From positions 1 to 64,000 of the forward strand of contig DXED01000019.1 in NCBI GenBank assembly GCA_019115145.1: a stretch of 64,000 nt of DNA, written 5' to 3'. This stretch comes from Claveliimonas intestinigallinarum. Lineage in GTDB: Bacteria; Bacillota; Clostridia; Lachnospirales; Lachnospiraceae. Position 1 is the stretch's first letter. Every line of letters starts with the position of its first letter. This document shows positions 1-8,463 of the stretch, in pieces. Below the pieces are notes generated by a model. It ran no database searches, had not been told where the DNA came from, and saw only the letters and a list, made by a program, of their open reading frames with translations. Both the position numbers and the translations under genes were made by a program.

Positions 1-115
1 CTGGAGCTAGGGCTCCAGCACCACCTCTCCCTTTATCTTCTTTTTTCTGATGTCTTATGTCCAAACCGTCGGGTCGTCAATCAAATCACTCTAAATATGT
101 ATGATTCCTCTCGTC
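1..115. other. noncoding left edge with a short palindrome
   Basis: No gene is visible here. Bases 1-18 form a short inverted repeat (CTGGAGC and GCTCCAG arms around a few bases). The stretch lies downstream of the leftward MFS gene, so the palindrome may be part of its terminator, but the window ends before any U-tract could be seen. Confidence 0.4.
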
Positions 116-1393
116 CTATTTGCTCAGAGCGCTCTTTCCAAAGATCTTCTTATACTGAGAAACAAGGTAGAGCATCATCAGGATCGCGATGACTGCTGCC
201 GCGAGAAGAAGTCCCATCATTGTGTATACAGCGGCTGCCTCTCCGATGGAGGTTGTCATGGCTGACACGATGTAGGGCAGGAAACAGCTTGCAAGTCCCA
301 TCCATGTGTAGTAGATACCAGTGTTCCTTCCCTTCGGTCCCGGGCACATCTCCTGGCGGATGCCAAGACCTGTCTGGAGAGCTCCGCCTGCCGCGAAGAA
401 GCCCAAAAGAGCGATGGCCACGTAGATCACTGCCACGTTGCTCACAAGAAGAACGATGGCCAGAGCCACTGCTGTAAAGATGGAGTCAATCAGGACTACC
501 TTCAGCGGGTTCCACTGCAGTTTGCCCATCATGACTGCCCAGAATACAACAGCGATGACAGAACCAACTGTGTAGATGGATGTCATACCTGCCGCCTGGG
601 CCTCTGTCAGGCCGCAGTTGCTCATTCCAAAGGCCTTTGTGTACTGCTGCGCGCCGTACATGATGAACATGCAGACAAAGCCGTAGAACATAGTGAAGAA
701 GTTTACAAGCCCGCTTGGCTTTACAAGCATTTTGGCCTTGGCAGCCTCGATCTCAGCCTGTGCCGCATTCTCTGTCTTGCCGTCTGCTGTCTGTACGGTC
801 TCTTTCATCTGGTCGTCATAGGCAAAGGGTGCGATCACTGCCAGCACAACCGCAACGATGGACATAACAAGCGGGATCCAGATGTTGATGTGCCAGTTTC
901 CTGCTGCCGAGAACTGCACAGCCAGCAGCGGATAAATGATGCCGGACAGAGACACGAAGAATTTGATGCCGATCAGGGCACTTCCCGCATACCTCTGTTT
1001 TACGGACTCCTGTGCTGCCGGATAGAGGGATGCATCCCAGAAGCCGGATGTGGCTGCTCCTGACAGGAACGCGCAAACACATGCGATGGGGAAGCTTGCT
1101 GTGAACAGAAGTCCCGCAAAGCAGATGATGTAAAGCACGCCGCCTGCAACGGCCATTTTCTTACGTCCGATGCGGTCGGAGAACTCTCCGCCCAGCCATA
1201 CAGTCAGCATTTTACCAAAGCCGGTGGCTGTGATCGCAAGGGATACGGCCGCCGCGCCTTCCACCGCGTCCGTGTACCCCCACTGGGTGTAGAAGTTTAC
1301 CTGGTTCTGTGACAGGATGATGGCCTGGATACCATGTGTAAAGTAAGCCATGTACACCATTGCCAGTGATAAGATATACTTTTTCGCCTTCAC
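116..1393 (-). CDS. MFS transporter, YdiM/YdiN-like, probable shikimate/quinate carrier
   Basis: A 425-residue major facilitator with about 12 hydrophobic segments and the cytoplasmic loop motif GGEFSDRIGRKK after the second segment. A charged, Ala-rich central loop lies near residues 195-225. The N-terminus (YFTHGIQAIILSQNQ) resembles E. coli YdiM/YdiN as I recall them; those genes sit beside ydiB and aroD. The start is GTG at 1393, chosen because AAGGAG lies 8 bases upstream. It is the last gene of a leftward cluster and follows the dehydrogenase by 31 bases. Inference: import of a hydroaromatic acid such as shikimate or quinate. The substrate cannot be read from sequence alone. Confidence 0.8.
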   Translation of the reverse strand: MKAKKYILSLAMVYMAYFTHGIQAIILSQNQVNFYTQWGYTDAVEGAAAVSLAITATGFGKMLTVWLGGEFSDRIGRKKMAVAGGVLYIICFAGLLFTASFPIACVCAFLSGAATSGFWDASLYPAAQESVKQRYAGSALIGIKFFVSLSGIIYPLLAVQFSAAGNWHINIWIPLVMSIVAVVLAVIAPFAYDDQMKETVQTADGKTENAAQAEIEAAKAKMLVKPSGLVNFFTMFYGFVCMFIMYGAQQYTKAFGMSNCGLTEAQAAGMTSIYTVGSVIAVVFWAVMMGKLQWNPLKVVLIDSIFTAVALAIVLLVSNVAVIYVAIALLGFFAAGGALQTGLGIRQEMCPGPKGRNTGIYYTWMGLASCFLPYIVSAMTTSIGEAAAVYTMMGLLLAAAVIAILMMLYLVSQYKKIFGKSALSK

Positions 1394-1424
1394 TTCTCTT
1401 ACTCCTTTTCTTGTTGAAACTATA

Positions 1425-2300
1425 TTATTTTGCCTGCTCTGCCTGGAACCTGTTGTACTCGTCCAGCGGCATCTTCTTTCCTACAAAAAGCTCGTAGTTT
1501 ACAACGCCCTGCTGCTGCAGCATGCCCACGCCGCCGACAGCCTTGCAGCCTGCCGCCTCTGCCTCCAGGATCATCTTTGTCTTCTCCGGGTTGTAGACAG
1601 TGTCAGCTACCACAAGATCCTTGCGGAACAGGGACTTGTCGATGAGTGTTACATCATCGTGGGGCTTCATGCCCATGATGGTGGCATTGACCACGATGTC
1701 GCAGCCCTTGACAGCCTCGGCCAGCTTCTCCTTGTCGTCCAGGTCATCTACTGTGACAACGCATTCCGGGCACTTCTCGGCCAGCTTGGCCTTTGTGCTC
1801 TCAGCTCTCGCATAGAAGTCGTCCTTGATGTTGAAGATATGTACTTCCTTTGCCCCCTCCAGCGCAAACTGTACCTGGATGGCTGTGGCAGCGCCGCCTG
1901 CTCCCAGAACAACAGCCTTTTTGCCTTTCACGTCAAAGCCGTGAAGGGCCAGGTTGTTCACAAAGCCGATGCCGTCTGTGATGTGTCCTGTGATGACGCC
2001 GTCGTCATTGACAAAGGTGTTGCAGGCTCCGATGATCTCCGCGGCCGGTGACAGCTTGTCCACCAGCTCCGCCGCGATATTCTTGCATGGCATAGTAAAG
2101 TTTCCGCCACGCATCTTGAAAAGGCGGATGGCCTCAAACACCTTGGGCATCTGCTCAACTGTCACGTCAAATGCCATGTAAGCGTAGTCCAGTCCGTCGT
2201 GCTGGAAGCTGAAGTTGTACATTGCCGGGGATCCTGAATGTCCCACCGGGCTTCCGAATAATGCCATCAGCCCTGTATGTCCAGAAATTCTTTTTTCCAT
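1425..2300 (-). CDS. quinate/shikimate dehydrogenase, YdiB-like
   Basis: Oxidises shikimate or quinate at C3 (or the reverse). The 291-residue protein has the substrate motif SGSPAMYN (22-29), catalytic Lys73 in MPCKN, Asn94 and Asp109 in ITDGIG. The nucleotide loop is GAGGAA (134-139). The next strand ends NIKDDF rather than the NRT-type NADP motif of biosynthetic AroE; an acidic residue here is typical of YdiB-like enzymes that accept NAD. The start at 2300 has GGAGGA just upstream; an in-frame extension to 2423 lacks this. It sits between a YdiM-like transporter and an enoate-reductase-type flavoenzyme, which favours a catabolic role. A normal biosynthetic AroE presumably lies elsewhere. 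Confidence 0.85.
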   Translation of the reverse strand: MEKRISGHTGLMALFGSPVGHSGSPAMYNFSFQHDGLDYAYMAFDVTVEQMPKVFEAIRLFKMRGGNFTMPCKNIAAELVDKLSPAAEIIGACNTFVNDDGVITGHITDGIGFVNNLALHGFDVKGKKAVVLGAGGAATAIQVQFALEGAKEVHIFNIKDDFYARAESTKAKLAEKCPECVVTVDDLDDKEKLAEAVKGCDIVVNATIMGMKPHDDVTLIDKSLFRKDLVVADTVYNPEKTKMILEAEAAGCKAVGGVGMLQQQGVVNYELFVGKKMPLDEYNRFQAEQAK

Positions 2301-2352
2301 GATCTTTTCCTCCTCAATCATTTTCGCGCCGCGCGCCTGTTTTTTGTCGCGC

Positions 2353-4278
2353 TTAGATCTGAATTGCAGCCGCATAGGCCTCTCTTGTGGCGTCCAGAGC
2401 TCTCCTTGCCCTTGTGGCGTCACCGATCACATAGACCTCCTGTCCAAGCTCCTCAAGCTGCTCGGCAAAAGGATTGTAGTTTCTGAAGCCCATGGAAAGG
2501 ACAACAGAGTCAAAGCCTCTCACCTCGTGCTGTGTGCCGTCCGGAGACTCGTAAGCCACGCCGTCCTCGTAGAACTTGCACACCTTCGCGTTTGTGATCT
2601 GCTTGATGCCGTAGTTCTTGAAGTCCTCCATGAGGAATACTCTGTGCTCGTGGATCACGTCAGCGCCCACTGTGTCGCGGAATTCGATGACTGTCACATC
2701 GTGCTCCTGCTCGCCCAAGAAGGCAGCTGTCTCGCAGCCTACCATGCCGCCGCCCACAACGAGGACTTTCTTGCCGGCAGCTCTCTTGCCGTCCAGAAGG
2801 TCGGAGCCGTGGATGATAGCCGGGTTGTCGATTCCCTCGATGGGAAGGATCAGTGTGCGGGATCCTGTTGCCACGATCACTGCGTCCGGCTTCTCGGCCT
2901 TCACAAAGTCAAGGTCAACGGTTGTATTCTTGTGGATCTTTACGCCTGTCTTCTCACATCTTACGATGTAGCTGCGGATCATGTTTGTGATATCGCCTTT
3001 TCCCGGCGGGTAAGCGGCCAGTCTCATATTTCCGCCAAGCTTGTCAGAGCTCTCATAGAGGGATACATCGTGTCCTCTCTGGGCTGCGATAAATGCCGCG
3101 CACATGCCGGCCACACCGCCTCCGATTACCATGACCTTCTTGGATTTTTCTGCCTTTTTCAGGCCCTCTGCCTCGTGTCCCAGGAAGGGGTTCACCAGAC
3201 AGCAGATCGGCTCGCCCTTGTACATGTTTGCCACACATCCCTGGAGACATGCGATACAGGGGAACATATCCTCCAGATCATCGTTCATAGCCTTCTCCGG
3301 CATGTGGGGATCTGCCAGTGACTGACGGCCAAATGCCACCAGATCCGCGCGTCCCTCTCTCACCATCAGCTCCGCAAAGTATGGCTCTGTGTAGCGGCCT
3401 ACTGTGATGACCGGGATGGATACGGCCTTCTTGATCTCTGTTACAAGGTCAGCGGAAAATCCAGCGTGTACAGCTGTGGGCGCCCACATATACTCATCCT
3501 TGATGTGAACGGCACGGGATACGTGAAGTCCCTCCACGCCGCAGTCCTCAAGGTATGCTGCGATTGCCGCGCTGTCGTGCACGTCATCTCCGCCCTCAAC
3601 CTCGTCAGAGCTGTTGATACGCGCCAGAATGGCAACCTTTCCGCCCACTCTCTTCTTTACTTCCTCTACGATCAGGCGGGGGAAGCGCATTCTGTTCTCG
3701 AAATTGCCGCCGAACTCGTCGGTACGCTTGTTGGTTCTCGGTGAAATGAAGGAGTTTACCAGATAGCCGTGAGCCATGTGGATCTCAACGGCGTCAGCTC
3801 CGCCCTTCATGGCGCGCTCAGCTGCGTCACCGTATCCCTTTACAAGCTCATACACCTTCTCTGTGGGCACCTCTACCGGTGTGTCCTTTCCATATACAGA
3901 GGGGATGGCGGAAGCTGCCTCGATGGGAGCGCCTGCGTTTACCGCATTTCCCTCCGGGCCTGCGTTCTGCAGCTGGATGGAAACCTTTGCCCCCTCAGCG
4001 TGACAGGCATCTGTGATCTTCTTTAAGCTCTCGATGCTGTTGTCATCGTAGAGACAGGGCTTTCTCGGGCCGCCCTTTGCGTTGTTGTGCACAACTGTGG
4101 CCTCAATGGTGATCAGGCCGAACTGTCCCTTTGCCCTCTCTGAGTAGTAAGCTACGGACTGGTCACTCCAGGTTCCGTCTGTGTTGGCGAAGTTGTTGCC
4201 CATGGGCGGAACAACGAAACGGTTTTTTACTGTCATAGGCCCAATCTGGATCGGGGAGAACATTGTCTTAAATTTCAT
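2353..4278 (-). CDS. Fe-S/FMN/FAD enoate reductase-type oxidoreductase (Old Yellow Enzyme family)
   Basis: A 641-residue member of the 2-enoate/2,4-dienoyl-CoA reductase family (also BaiCD-like). Residues 1-330 are an FMN TIM barrel with EIHMAHGYLVNSF and RTDEFGG. Cysteines C341, C344, C348 and C359/360 (CIACLQGC, then ICC) match the 4Fe-4S site. An FAD-binding GGGVAG motif begins near 386 and an NAD(P) motif VGGGMVG near 500; the C-terminus has VIGDA. Family members reduce C=C bonds conjugated to a carbonyl using NAD(P)H. Next to a shikimate-type dehydrogenase, a 3-dehydroshikimate-like enone is a reasonable but unproven substrate. Confidence 0.85.
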   Translation of the reverse strand: MKFKTMFSPIQIGPMTVKNRFVVPPMGNNFANTDGTWSDQSVAYYSERAKGQFGLITIEATVVHNNAKGGPRKPCLYDDNSIESLKKITDACHAEGAKVSIQLQNAGPEGNAVNAGAPIEAASAIPSVYGKDTPVEVPTEKVYELVKGYGDAAERAMKGGADAVEIHMAHGYLVNSFISPRTNKRTDEFGGNFENRMRFPRLIVEEVKKRVGGKVAILARINSSDEVEGGDDVHDSAAIAAYLEDCGVEGLHVSRAVHIKDEYMWAPTAVHAGFSADLVTEIKKAVSIPVITVGRYTEPYFAELMVREGRADLVAFGRQSLADPHMPEKAMNDDLEDMFPCIACLQGCVANMYKGEPICCLVNPFLGHEAEGLKKAEKSKKVMVIGGGVAGMCAAFIAAQRGHDVSLYESSDKLGGNMRLAAYPPGKGDITNMIRSYIVRCEKTGVKIHKNTTVDLDFVKAEKPDAVIVATGSRTLILPIEGIDNPAIIHGSDLLDGKRAAGKKVLVVGGGMVGCETAAFLGEQEHDVTVIEFRDTVGADVIHEHRVFLMEDFKNYGIKQITNAKVCKFYEDGVAYESPDGTQHEVRGFDSVVLSMGFRNYNPFAEQLEELGQEVYVIGDATRARRALDATREAYAAAIQI

Positions 4279-4379
4279 ATCTTTTTCCTCACTCTCAGCT
4301 ATTCATATTTTCACTTTGCGGTTTTCTGACAGGTTCTTGTCAATCCTGTCTTATTTTTAACACTTTTTGGCTGCGCACA

Positions 4380-4447
4380 TCGGACTTACCTTTCCGATTG
4401 CACGTAACCTCGATATTTTACCACACAAGTCAAAAAGATAAGTCCGA
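4380..4447. promoter_or_regulatory. spaced inverted repeat in the leader of the flavoenzyme gene
   Basis: TCGGACTTA at 4380-4388 and its exact complement TAAGTCCGA at 4439-4447 lie 50 bases apart in the 197-bp gap between the TIM-barrel gene and the flavoenzyme gene. The gap is AT-rich and could hold a promoter for the downstream genes. A pair of operator half-sites or a long-stem leader structure are both possible; nothing further distinguishes them. Confidence 0.3.
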
Positions 4448-4475
4448 ATGTCCGCGTTAGAAAATTTACTCTCTA

Positions 4476-5315
4476 TTAATCTTCAACCATTTCCGGCCAT
4501 GCCTCTTTTAACACCTTCTCTGTGTTCTCATATGTATAGGCAGCGGCCTCCTTCAGCCCTCTTGACAGGATCTCGTCGGAGATAACCTCCACGCCGATCA
4601 CCTTCGGGTCTACTCCGGCATCCTTGATCATCTTCACAAATCCTGCCGTGTCCTTTGCGCCTGTTCCGGGAGCCAGACGGTCGTGCATGGACTCGTCTCT
4701 TAAGATGGATTTTGCATACGGTCTGTCGTAAGCGTCGTTGATCTGGATGGAGATTACTTTCTTTGCCATCTCCTCTGTCAGGATGTCGTATGGCTGGTCT
4801 GCTCTTACCCAGTGCCATGTATCCAGGATCATGTAAGCGTTCTCAGCGCCGGAAGCCTTCACAACATCCCATGCCTTCTTCAGATCCGGGATTCCGCTGT
4901 AGGGCATTGGCTCAACGCCGATGATTCTCTTGCCGGCTCTCTGGCAGAGCTCTTTTAACTTCTGTGCTGTGTGCTCTACGGAATATGTCTCCATCAGTCC
5001 GCAGTTGATGTGGTTCACACCGAACAGATCGCACATGTGGAAGCAGATCTGCTCTTTGTACTTCTGCTCGTAGGATCGGTTGTCCTCTGCCCACATTGTG
5101 ATGTACTCGACCTCAGTTACCTTCATTCCATGCTTGTCAAGAATTGCCAGGATGTCCTCATCATGCAGCCCTTCTGCGAGCGCGTCCACATATGTCTCTG
5201 CGCGGAGGCCGATGCCCTCGTATCCCGCCTCTTTTGAAGCGATAACGCGGTCTTCAAATTTGCACTGGTCACCTAATGTCCATGAGCTGACTGTGATTGG
5301 ATTTTTCTTTGACAT
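4476..5315 (-). CDS. xylose-isomerase-like TIM-barrel protein, possible 3-dehydroshikimate dehydratase-like
   Basis: A 279-residue sugar phosphate isomerase/epimerase family (AP endonuclease 2 fold) protein. Metal-site signatures are GVEPMPYSG, LDTWHW, IQINDA and GVEVISDE, each ending a predicted strand. Relatives include xylose isomerase-like enzymes and the 3-dehydroshikimate dehydratases of the AsbF/QsuB type. Sequence alone does not separate dehydratase from isomerase. The start at 5315 has AGGAGA upstream; a 13-residue upstream extension has no ribosome site. It is the first gene of the leftward cluster and divergent from the LysR gene, so it is probably under LysR control. Confidence 0.75.
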   Translation of the reverse strand: MSKKNPITVSSWTLGDQCKFEDRVIASKEAGYEGIGLRAETYVDALAEGLHDEDILAILDKHGMKVTEVEYITMWAEDNRSYEQKYKEQICFHMCDLFGVNHINCGLMETYSVEHTAQKLKELCQRAGKRIIGVEPMPYSGIPDLKKAWDVVKASGAENAYMILDTWHWVRADQPYDILTEEMAKKVISIQINDAYDRPYAKSILRDESMHDRLAPGTGAKDTAGFVKMIKDAGVDPKVIGVEVISDEILSRGLKEAAAYTYENTEKVLKEAWPEMVED

Positions 5316-5426
5316 AGTTTTTTCTCCTTCCGTTGTTAAAATTGAACACTTCACTTACTTTTTCCAGGTTCAATCTTGTGATATTTACTATGCCCTTATT
5401 ATATTCTATTGTTAAAATAAAAACAA

Positions 5427-5446
5427 ATTCATAATGTAATACGAAT
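5427..5446. promoter_or_regulatory. candidate LysR-type operator in the divergent promoter region
   Basis: ATTC at 5427-5430 and GAAT at 5443-5446 form an interrupted dyad of the T-N11-A type used by LysR regulators. It lies midway between the LysR gene and the divergent cluster. A second dyad, TTGAAC (5342-5347) with GTTCAA (5368-5373), is closer to the TIM-barrel gene. The region is AT-rich, so short dyads can arise by chance. Confidence 0.35.
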
Positions 5447-5512
5447 TCATAGAAAACATTTATAGTTTATGATAAAATATATCCAATACGTACATACACA
5501 GGAGGAACCCTG

Positions 5513-6400
5513 ATGAACCTATATCATTTGCGGTATTTTGTAACACTTGCTCATCTGGAGCACTATACAAAGGCGGCGGAGCTTCTGTCCATCACTCAGC
5601 CAAGCCTCAGCCACGCCATCTCCTCCCTGGAGAACGAGCTGGGAGTTAAGCTGTTTGAAAAGGAGGGGCGCAATGTGGTCCTGACCAAGTGCGGCCGGGC
5701 CTTTCTGGAGGATGTGGAGCAGTCCTTAAGTATTTTGGACTCCAGCGTGAACAAGCTCCAGATGACAGGCAGCGGCGAGGGGCAGATCGACATAGCCGTG
5801 CTGCGCACGCTGAGCACCCAGCTTGTGCCCGGCCTTGTGCGGAACTACATAAAGGAACACCCGAAGCAGAACATTGATTTCCGCTTTCACAACTCCACCG
5901 GTCTTACGCCGGACATGATCGAGGGGCTGAAAAGCCGGAAATACGACATCGCTTTCTGCTCCAAGATGGAGAACGAACCCTCCATTGAATTCGTCCCCGT
6001 AGCCAGGCAGGAGCTGGTGCTGATCGTACCCAACGGCCATCCGCTGTGCAGCCGGGACGAGATCGACCTGGCAGACACACTGCCCTACCCGCACATCGGC
6101 TTTTCCAGGCGCAGCGGCCTGCGCCCCATCATTGACAAGCTGTTCAAGGAGTGCAAGGGACATCCGCAGTATGTCTACGAAGTGGAGGAGGATCAGGCCG
6201 TGGCGGGCCTTGTGTCCGCCGGCTTCGGCATCGCCGTGGTGCCCCACATGGCTCTCCTCTCCTACATGCCCGTCCAGATCATCCGCATCGCCAATCCCAC
6301 CTGGGAGCGGATTTTCTACATGTGCAGCCTGAAGGACGTGTACCAGGCGCCGGCCATCAACGACTTCAAGGCATTTGTCAAGCGCCACGCGGTGGTGTAG
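5513..6400 (+). CDS. LysR-family transcriptional regulator
   Basis: A 295-residue regulator. Residues 1-65 are the winged helix-turn-helix (YFVTLAHLEHYTKAAELL, then ITQPSLSHAISSLE); the rest is a two-lobed periplasmic-binding-type effector domain. The start ATG at 5513 follows AGGAGG by 7 bases. It is divergent from the TIM-barrel gene across a 197-bp AT-rich region, the classic arrangement in which LysR proteins autorepress and activate the divergent operon with a small-molecule coinducer. Here the coinducer would be the substrate or an intermediate of the hydroaromatic cluster (inference). Confidence 0.88.
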   Translation: MNLYHLRYFVTLAHLEHYTKAAELLSITQPSLSHAISSLENELGVKLFEKEGRNVVLTKCGRAFLEDVEQSLSILDSSVNKLQMTGSGEGQIDIAVLRTLSTQLVPGLVRNYIKEHPKQNIDFRFHNSTGLTPDMIEGLKSRKYDIAFCSKMENEPSIEFVPVARQELVLIVPNGHPLCSRDEIDLADTLPYPHIGFSRRSGLRPIIDKLFKECKGHPQYVYEVEEDQAVAGLVSAGFGIAVVPHMALLSYMPVQIIRIANPTWERIFYMCSLKDVYQAPAINDFKAFVKRHAVV

Positions 6401-6414
6401 TGAAACGATTAAAC

Positions 6415-6691
6415 GGGGACGTAATACTTTTCAAAAGTGTTACGTCTCATTTTAAGTTAACTGGTGTATAATTGTGTTAACTCGCAATTATATTGTCGCA
6501 TATTTCTTCTCACACACCGAAATTAATCTGTCAAAAAAAGCGAGGGTCTCTTCCGCAAAATGCGGGAAAACCCTCGCTTTTTCTGTTTTAGCTGTCAAGT
6601 GCTGTATAGATTCTGTCCAATCTGTGATACACAATTACGCACCAGTTGGTTTAATTCCAGACGTAACACTTTTGAAAAGTATTACGTCTCC
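6415..6691. repeat. 277-bp inverted-repeat element (MITE or REP-doublet-like)
   Basis: Each end carries the same 29-bp imperfect palindrome in opposite orientation: 6418-6446 and 6660-6688, core ACGTAA.ACTTTT. The arms continue inward to about 63 bp each, for example AACTGGTG at 6459-6466 against CACCAGTT at 6640-6647, and TAATTGTGT against ACACAATTA. The outer ends read GGGGACG and, inverted, GGAGACG. No coding capacity is seen. It fills the gap between the convergent LysR and gpsA genes. The form fits a non-autonomous MITE or a pair of REP sequences; no transposase is present in the window. Confidence 0.7.
6534..6582. terminator. bidirectional intrinsic terminator inside the inverted-repeat element
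   Basis: A-tract, GCGAGGG (6540-6546), an inner hairpin TTCCGCA/TGCGGGA, CCCTCGC (6571-6577), then a T-tract. It is symmetric, so it can stop both the rightward LysR transcript and the leftward reading of gpsA. It lies at the centre of the repeat element. Confidence 0.75.
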
Positions 6692-6701
6692 AATTACGTC
6701 G

Positions 6702-7712
6702 CTAGCTCCACGGCTTCGCGTTGTGCTCTGCCTTACCCTTGCGCATCATCAGGTCGTAGACCGCCTCCTTCGCGTTTTTTCCCTCGAAGAGAATGGCATT
6801 GACCTGCTCGATGATAGGAAGATCCACGCCGTACTTCTTTCCCAGAGCCACAGCGGCTTTTGTGGAGTAGACACCCTCCACCACCATCTTCACCTCGTCC
6901 ATGGCCTCCTGCATGGTCTTGCCCTGTCCCATCAGGTAACCCGCCTTCCGATTCCGGCTGTGGACACTGGCACAGGTCACGATCAGATCGCCGATGCCGG
7001 TCAGCCCCATAAAGCTCTCCAGGGCTCCGCCCATCTTCACGCCCAGCCGCGCGATCTCGTGAATACCTCTTGTAATAAGGGCTGCCTTTGTGTTGTCCCC
7101 GTAGCCCAGGCCGTCGGCCATTCCAGCCGCCAGAGCGATGACATTTTTCAGGGAGCCGCCCAGCTCAATGCCCAAAATGTCCGGGCTTGTGTACACACGG
7201 AACACCTCGTTCATGAACATCTTCTGGAGGTACTCGGCTGTCTCCTTCGTCTTTGCGCCCACTACCACGCTTGTGGGGATCATCCGTCCCACCTCCTCCG
7301 CGTGGCTGGGTCCGGAGAGGACCGCCACGTTGGCCTGGGGGATCTCCTCCTCGATCTGCTCGGAGAGGGTCATGAGCGTGGACTCCTCAATGCCCTTTGC
7401 CACATTTACGAGAAGTTGTCCTTCCTTAATAAAGGGACACATGTTCCTGGCCGTACTCCTCGTAAAGGTGGAGGGCACTGCCAGGACAACGAAATCCTTG
7501 TCCGTCACGGTCTTCTCCATGTCTGTGGTAAATTCCATATCCTCCGGGATCTTCACGCCCGGGAGCTTGCTCTTGTGCTCTCTCTCCCGGGAGAGCATCT
7601 CCACCTCCTCCGCATTGATAGACCAGACAGTCACCTCATGTCCGTTCTTGTGGAGGAGAAGCGAGAGGGCTGTCCCCCAGCTTCCAGCTCCCATAATCCC
7701 AACTTTTGCCAT
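6702..7712 (-). CDS. gpsA: glycerol-3-phosphate dehydrogenase [NAD(P)+]
   Basis: Reduces dihydroxyacetone phosphate to sn-glycerol 3-phosphate for phospholipid synthesis. The 336 residues match family length. The N-terminal Rossmann motif is GAGSWGTALS (8-17); VAKGIE, GPSHAEEV and the C-terminal KNVIALAAGMADGLGYGDN helix with its catalytic lysine are all present. AAGGAGG precedes the ATG. It is the last gene of a leftward group (radical SAM protein, der, plsY, gpsA). Its product is the direct substrate of PlsY, so the pairing is metabolically coherent. Its stop codon is near the inverted-repeat element. Confidence 0.96.
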   Translation of the reverse strand: MAKVGIMGAGSWGTALSLLLHKNGHEVTVWSINAEEVEMLSREREHKSKLPGVKIPEDMEFTTDMEKTVTDKDFVVLAVPSTFTRSTARNMCPFIKEGQLLVNVAKGIEESTLMTLSEQIEEEIPQANVAVLSGPSHAEEVGRMIPTSVVVGAKTKETAEYLQKMFMNEVFRVYTSPDILGIELGGSLKNVIALAAGMADGLGYGDNTKAALITRGIHEIARLGVKMGGALESFMGLTGIGDLIVTCASVHSRNRKAGYLMGQGKTMQEAMDEVKMVVEGVYSTKAAVALGKKYGVDLPIIEQVNAILFEGKNAKEAVYDLMMRKGKAEHNAKPWS

Positions 7713-7810
7713 AATCTTCCTCCTTCCCGGCCTGCCCGCCCATCCCGGCGGGGACAGAGCCGTATGATCTCTTTATAATGACGGCTCACTGGACCGTTAC
7801 TATCCGCTCC

Positions 7811-8461
7811 TTATGATTTGCTCTTTCCCACGCTCAGCTTGTTCTCTGTCCCGTTCATCAGCCGGCCGATATTGGCCCTGTGCTTGTAAAAGGCAGAGAC
7901 AACCACAAGCGCAGCCAGCACATACATCTCCACAAGATGGCTTCCATCCACATGAAATCCGCCCATCTGTCCGTACACCACCACGCAGATAAAATATGTA
8001 ACCACAACCACAAGGGAACCCACAGACACATACTTTGTGGCTGCCACGCTGGCAAGAAATACAGCCAGGCAGATCAGCATGATCCAGATATTCCAGGTGG
8101 TGATGATAATGCCGGCCGTGACCGCAATGCCCTTGCCGCCTTTAAACTTCATATAGAAAGGATAATTGTGTCCCAGGATGGCTCCAAGGCCCGCGTACTG
8201 GGACAGCACCGGCATAATGTCGCCGTATGTGCCCCCGAAGATCAGTCGGACCACAAGAACCGCGAACACGCACTTGAGACAGTCCCCCAGGAGGGTGATG
8301 ACTCCCGCCTTCCATCCCATAGTCCGCAGGGCGTTGGTTGTCCCCGCGTTTCCGCTGCCCTTTGTCCGTATATCAATATGCTGTGTCTTTCCGTACAGAT
8401 ATCCGGTCTGGATCAGCCCAAAGGCATAGCCAATGACCAGACAAATGACTCGTTCTATCAT
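7811..8461 (-). CDS. plsY: acyl-phosphate:glycerol-3-phosphate acyltransferase
   Basis: Integral membrane acyltransferase that moves the acyl group of acyl phosphate to glycerol 3-phosphate, the first step of phosphatidic acid synthesis. All three PlsY motifs are visible: GSGNAGTTN (36-44), GHNYPFYMKFKGGKGIA and HRANIGRLMNGTE near the C-terminus. The 216 residues hold several membrane helices, as usual for PlsY. It starts 2 bases after the der stop codon, so the two are likely translationally coupled. A 98-base gap with no obvious structure separates it from gpsA. Confidence 0.95.
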   Translation of the reverse strand: MIERVICLVIGYAFGLIQTGYLYGKTQHIDIRTKGSGNAGTTNALRTMGWKAGVITLLGDCLKCVFAVLVVRLIFGGTYGDIMPVLSQYAGLGAILGHNYPFYMKFKGGKGIAVTAGIIITTWNIWIMLICLAVFLASVAATKYVSVGSLVVVVTYFICVVVYGQMGGFHVDGSHLVEMYVLAALVVVSAFYKHRANIGRLMNGTENKLSVGKSKS

Positions 8462-8463
8462 GA

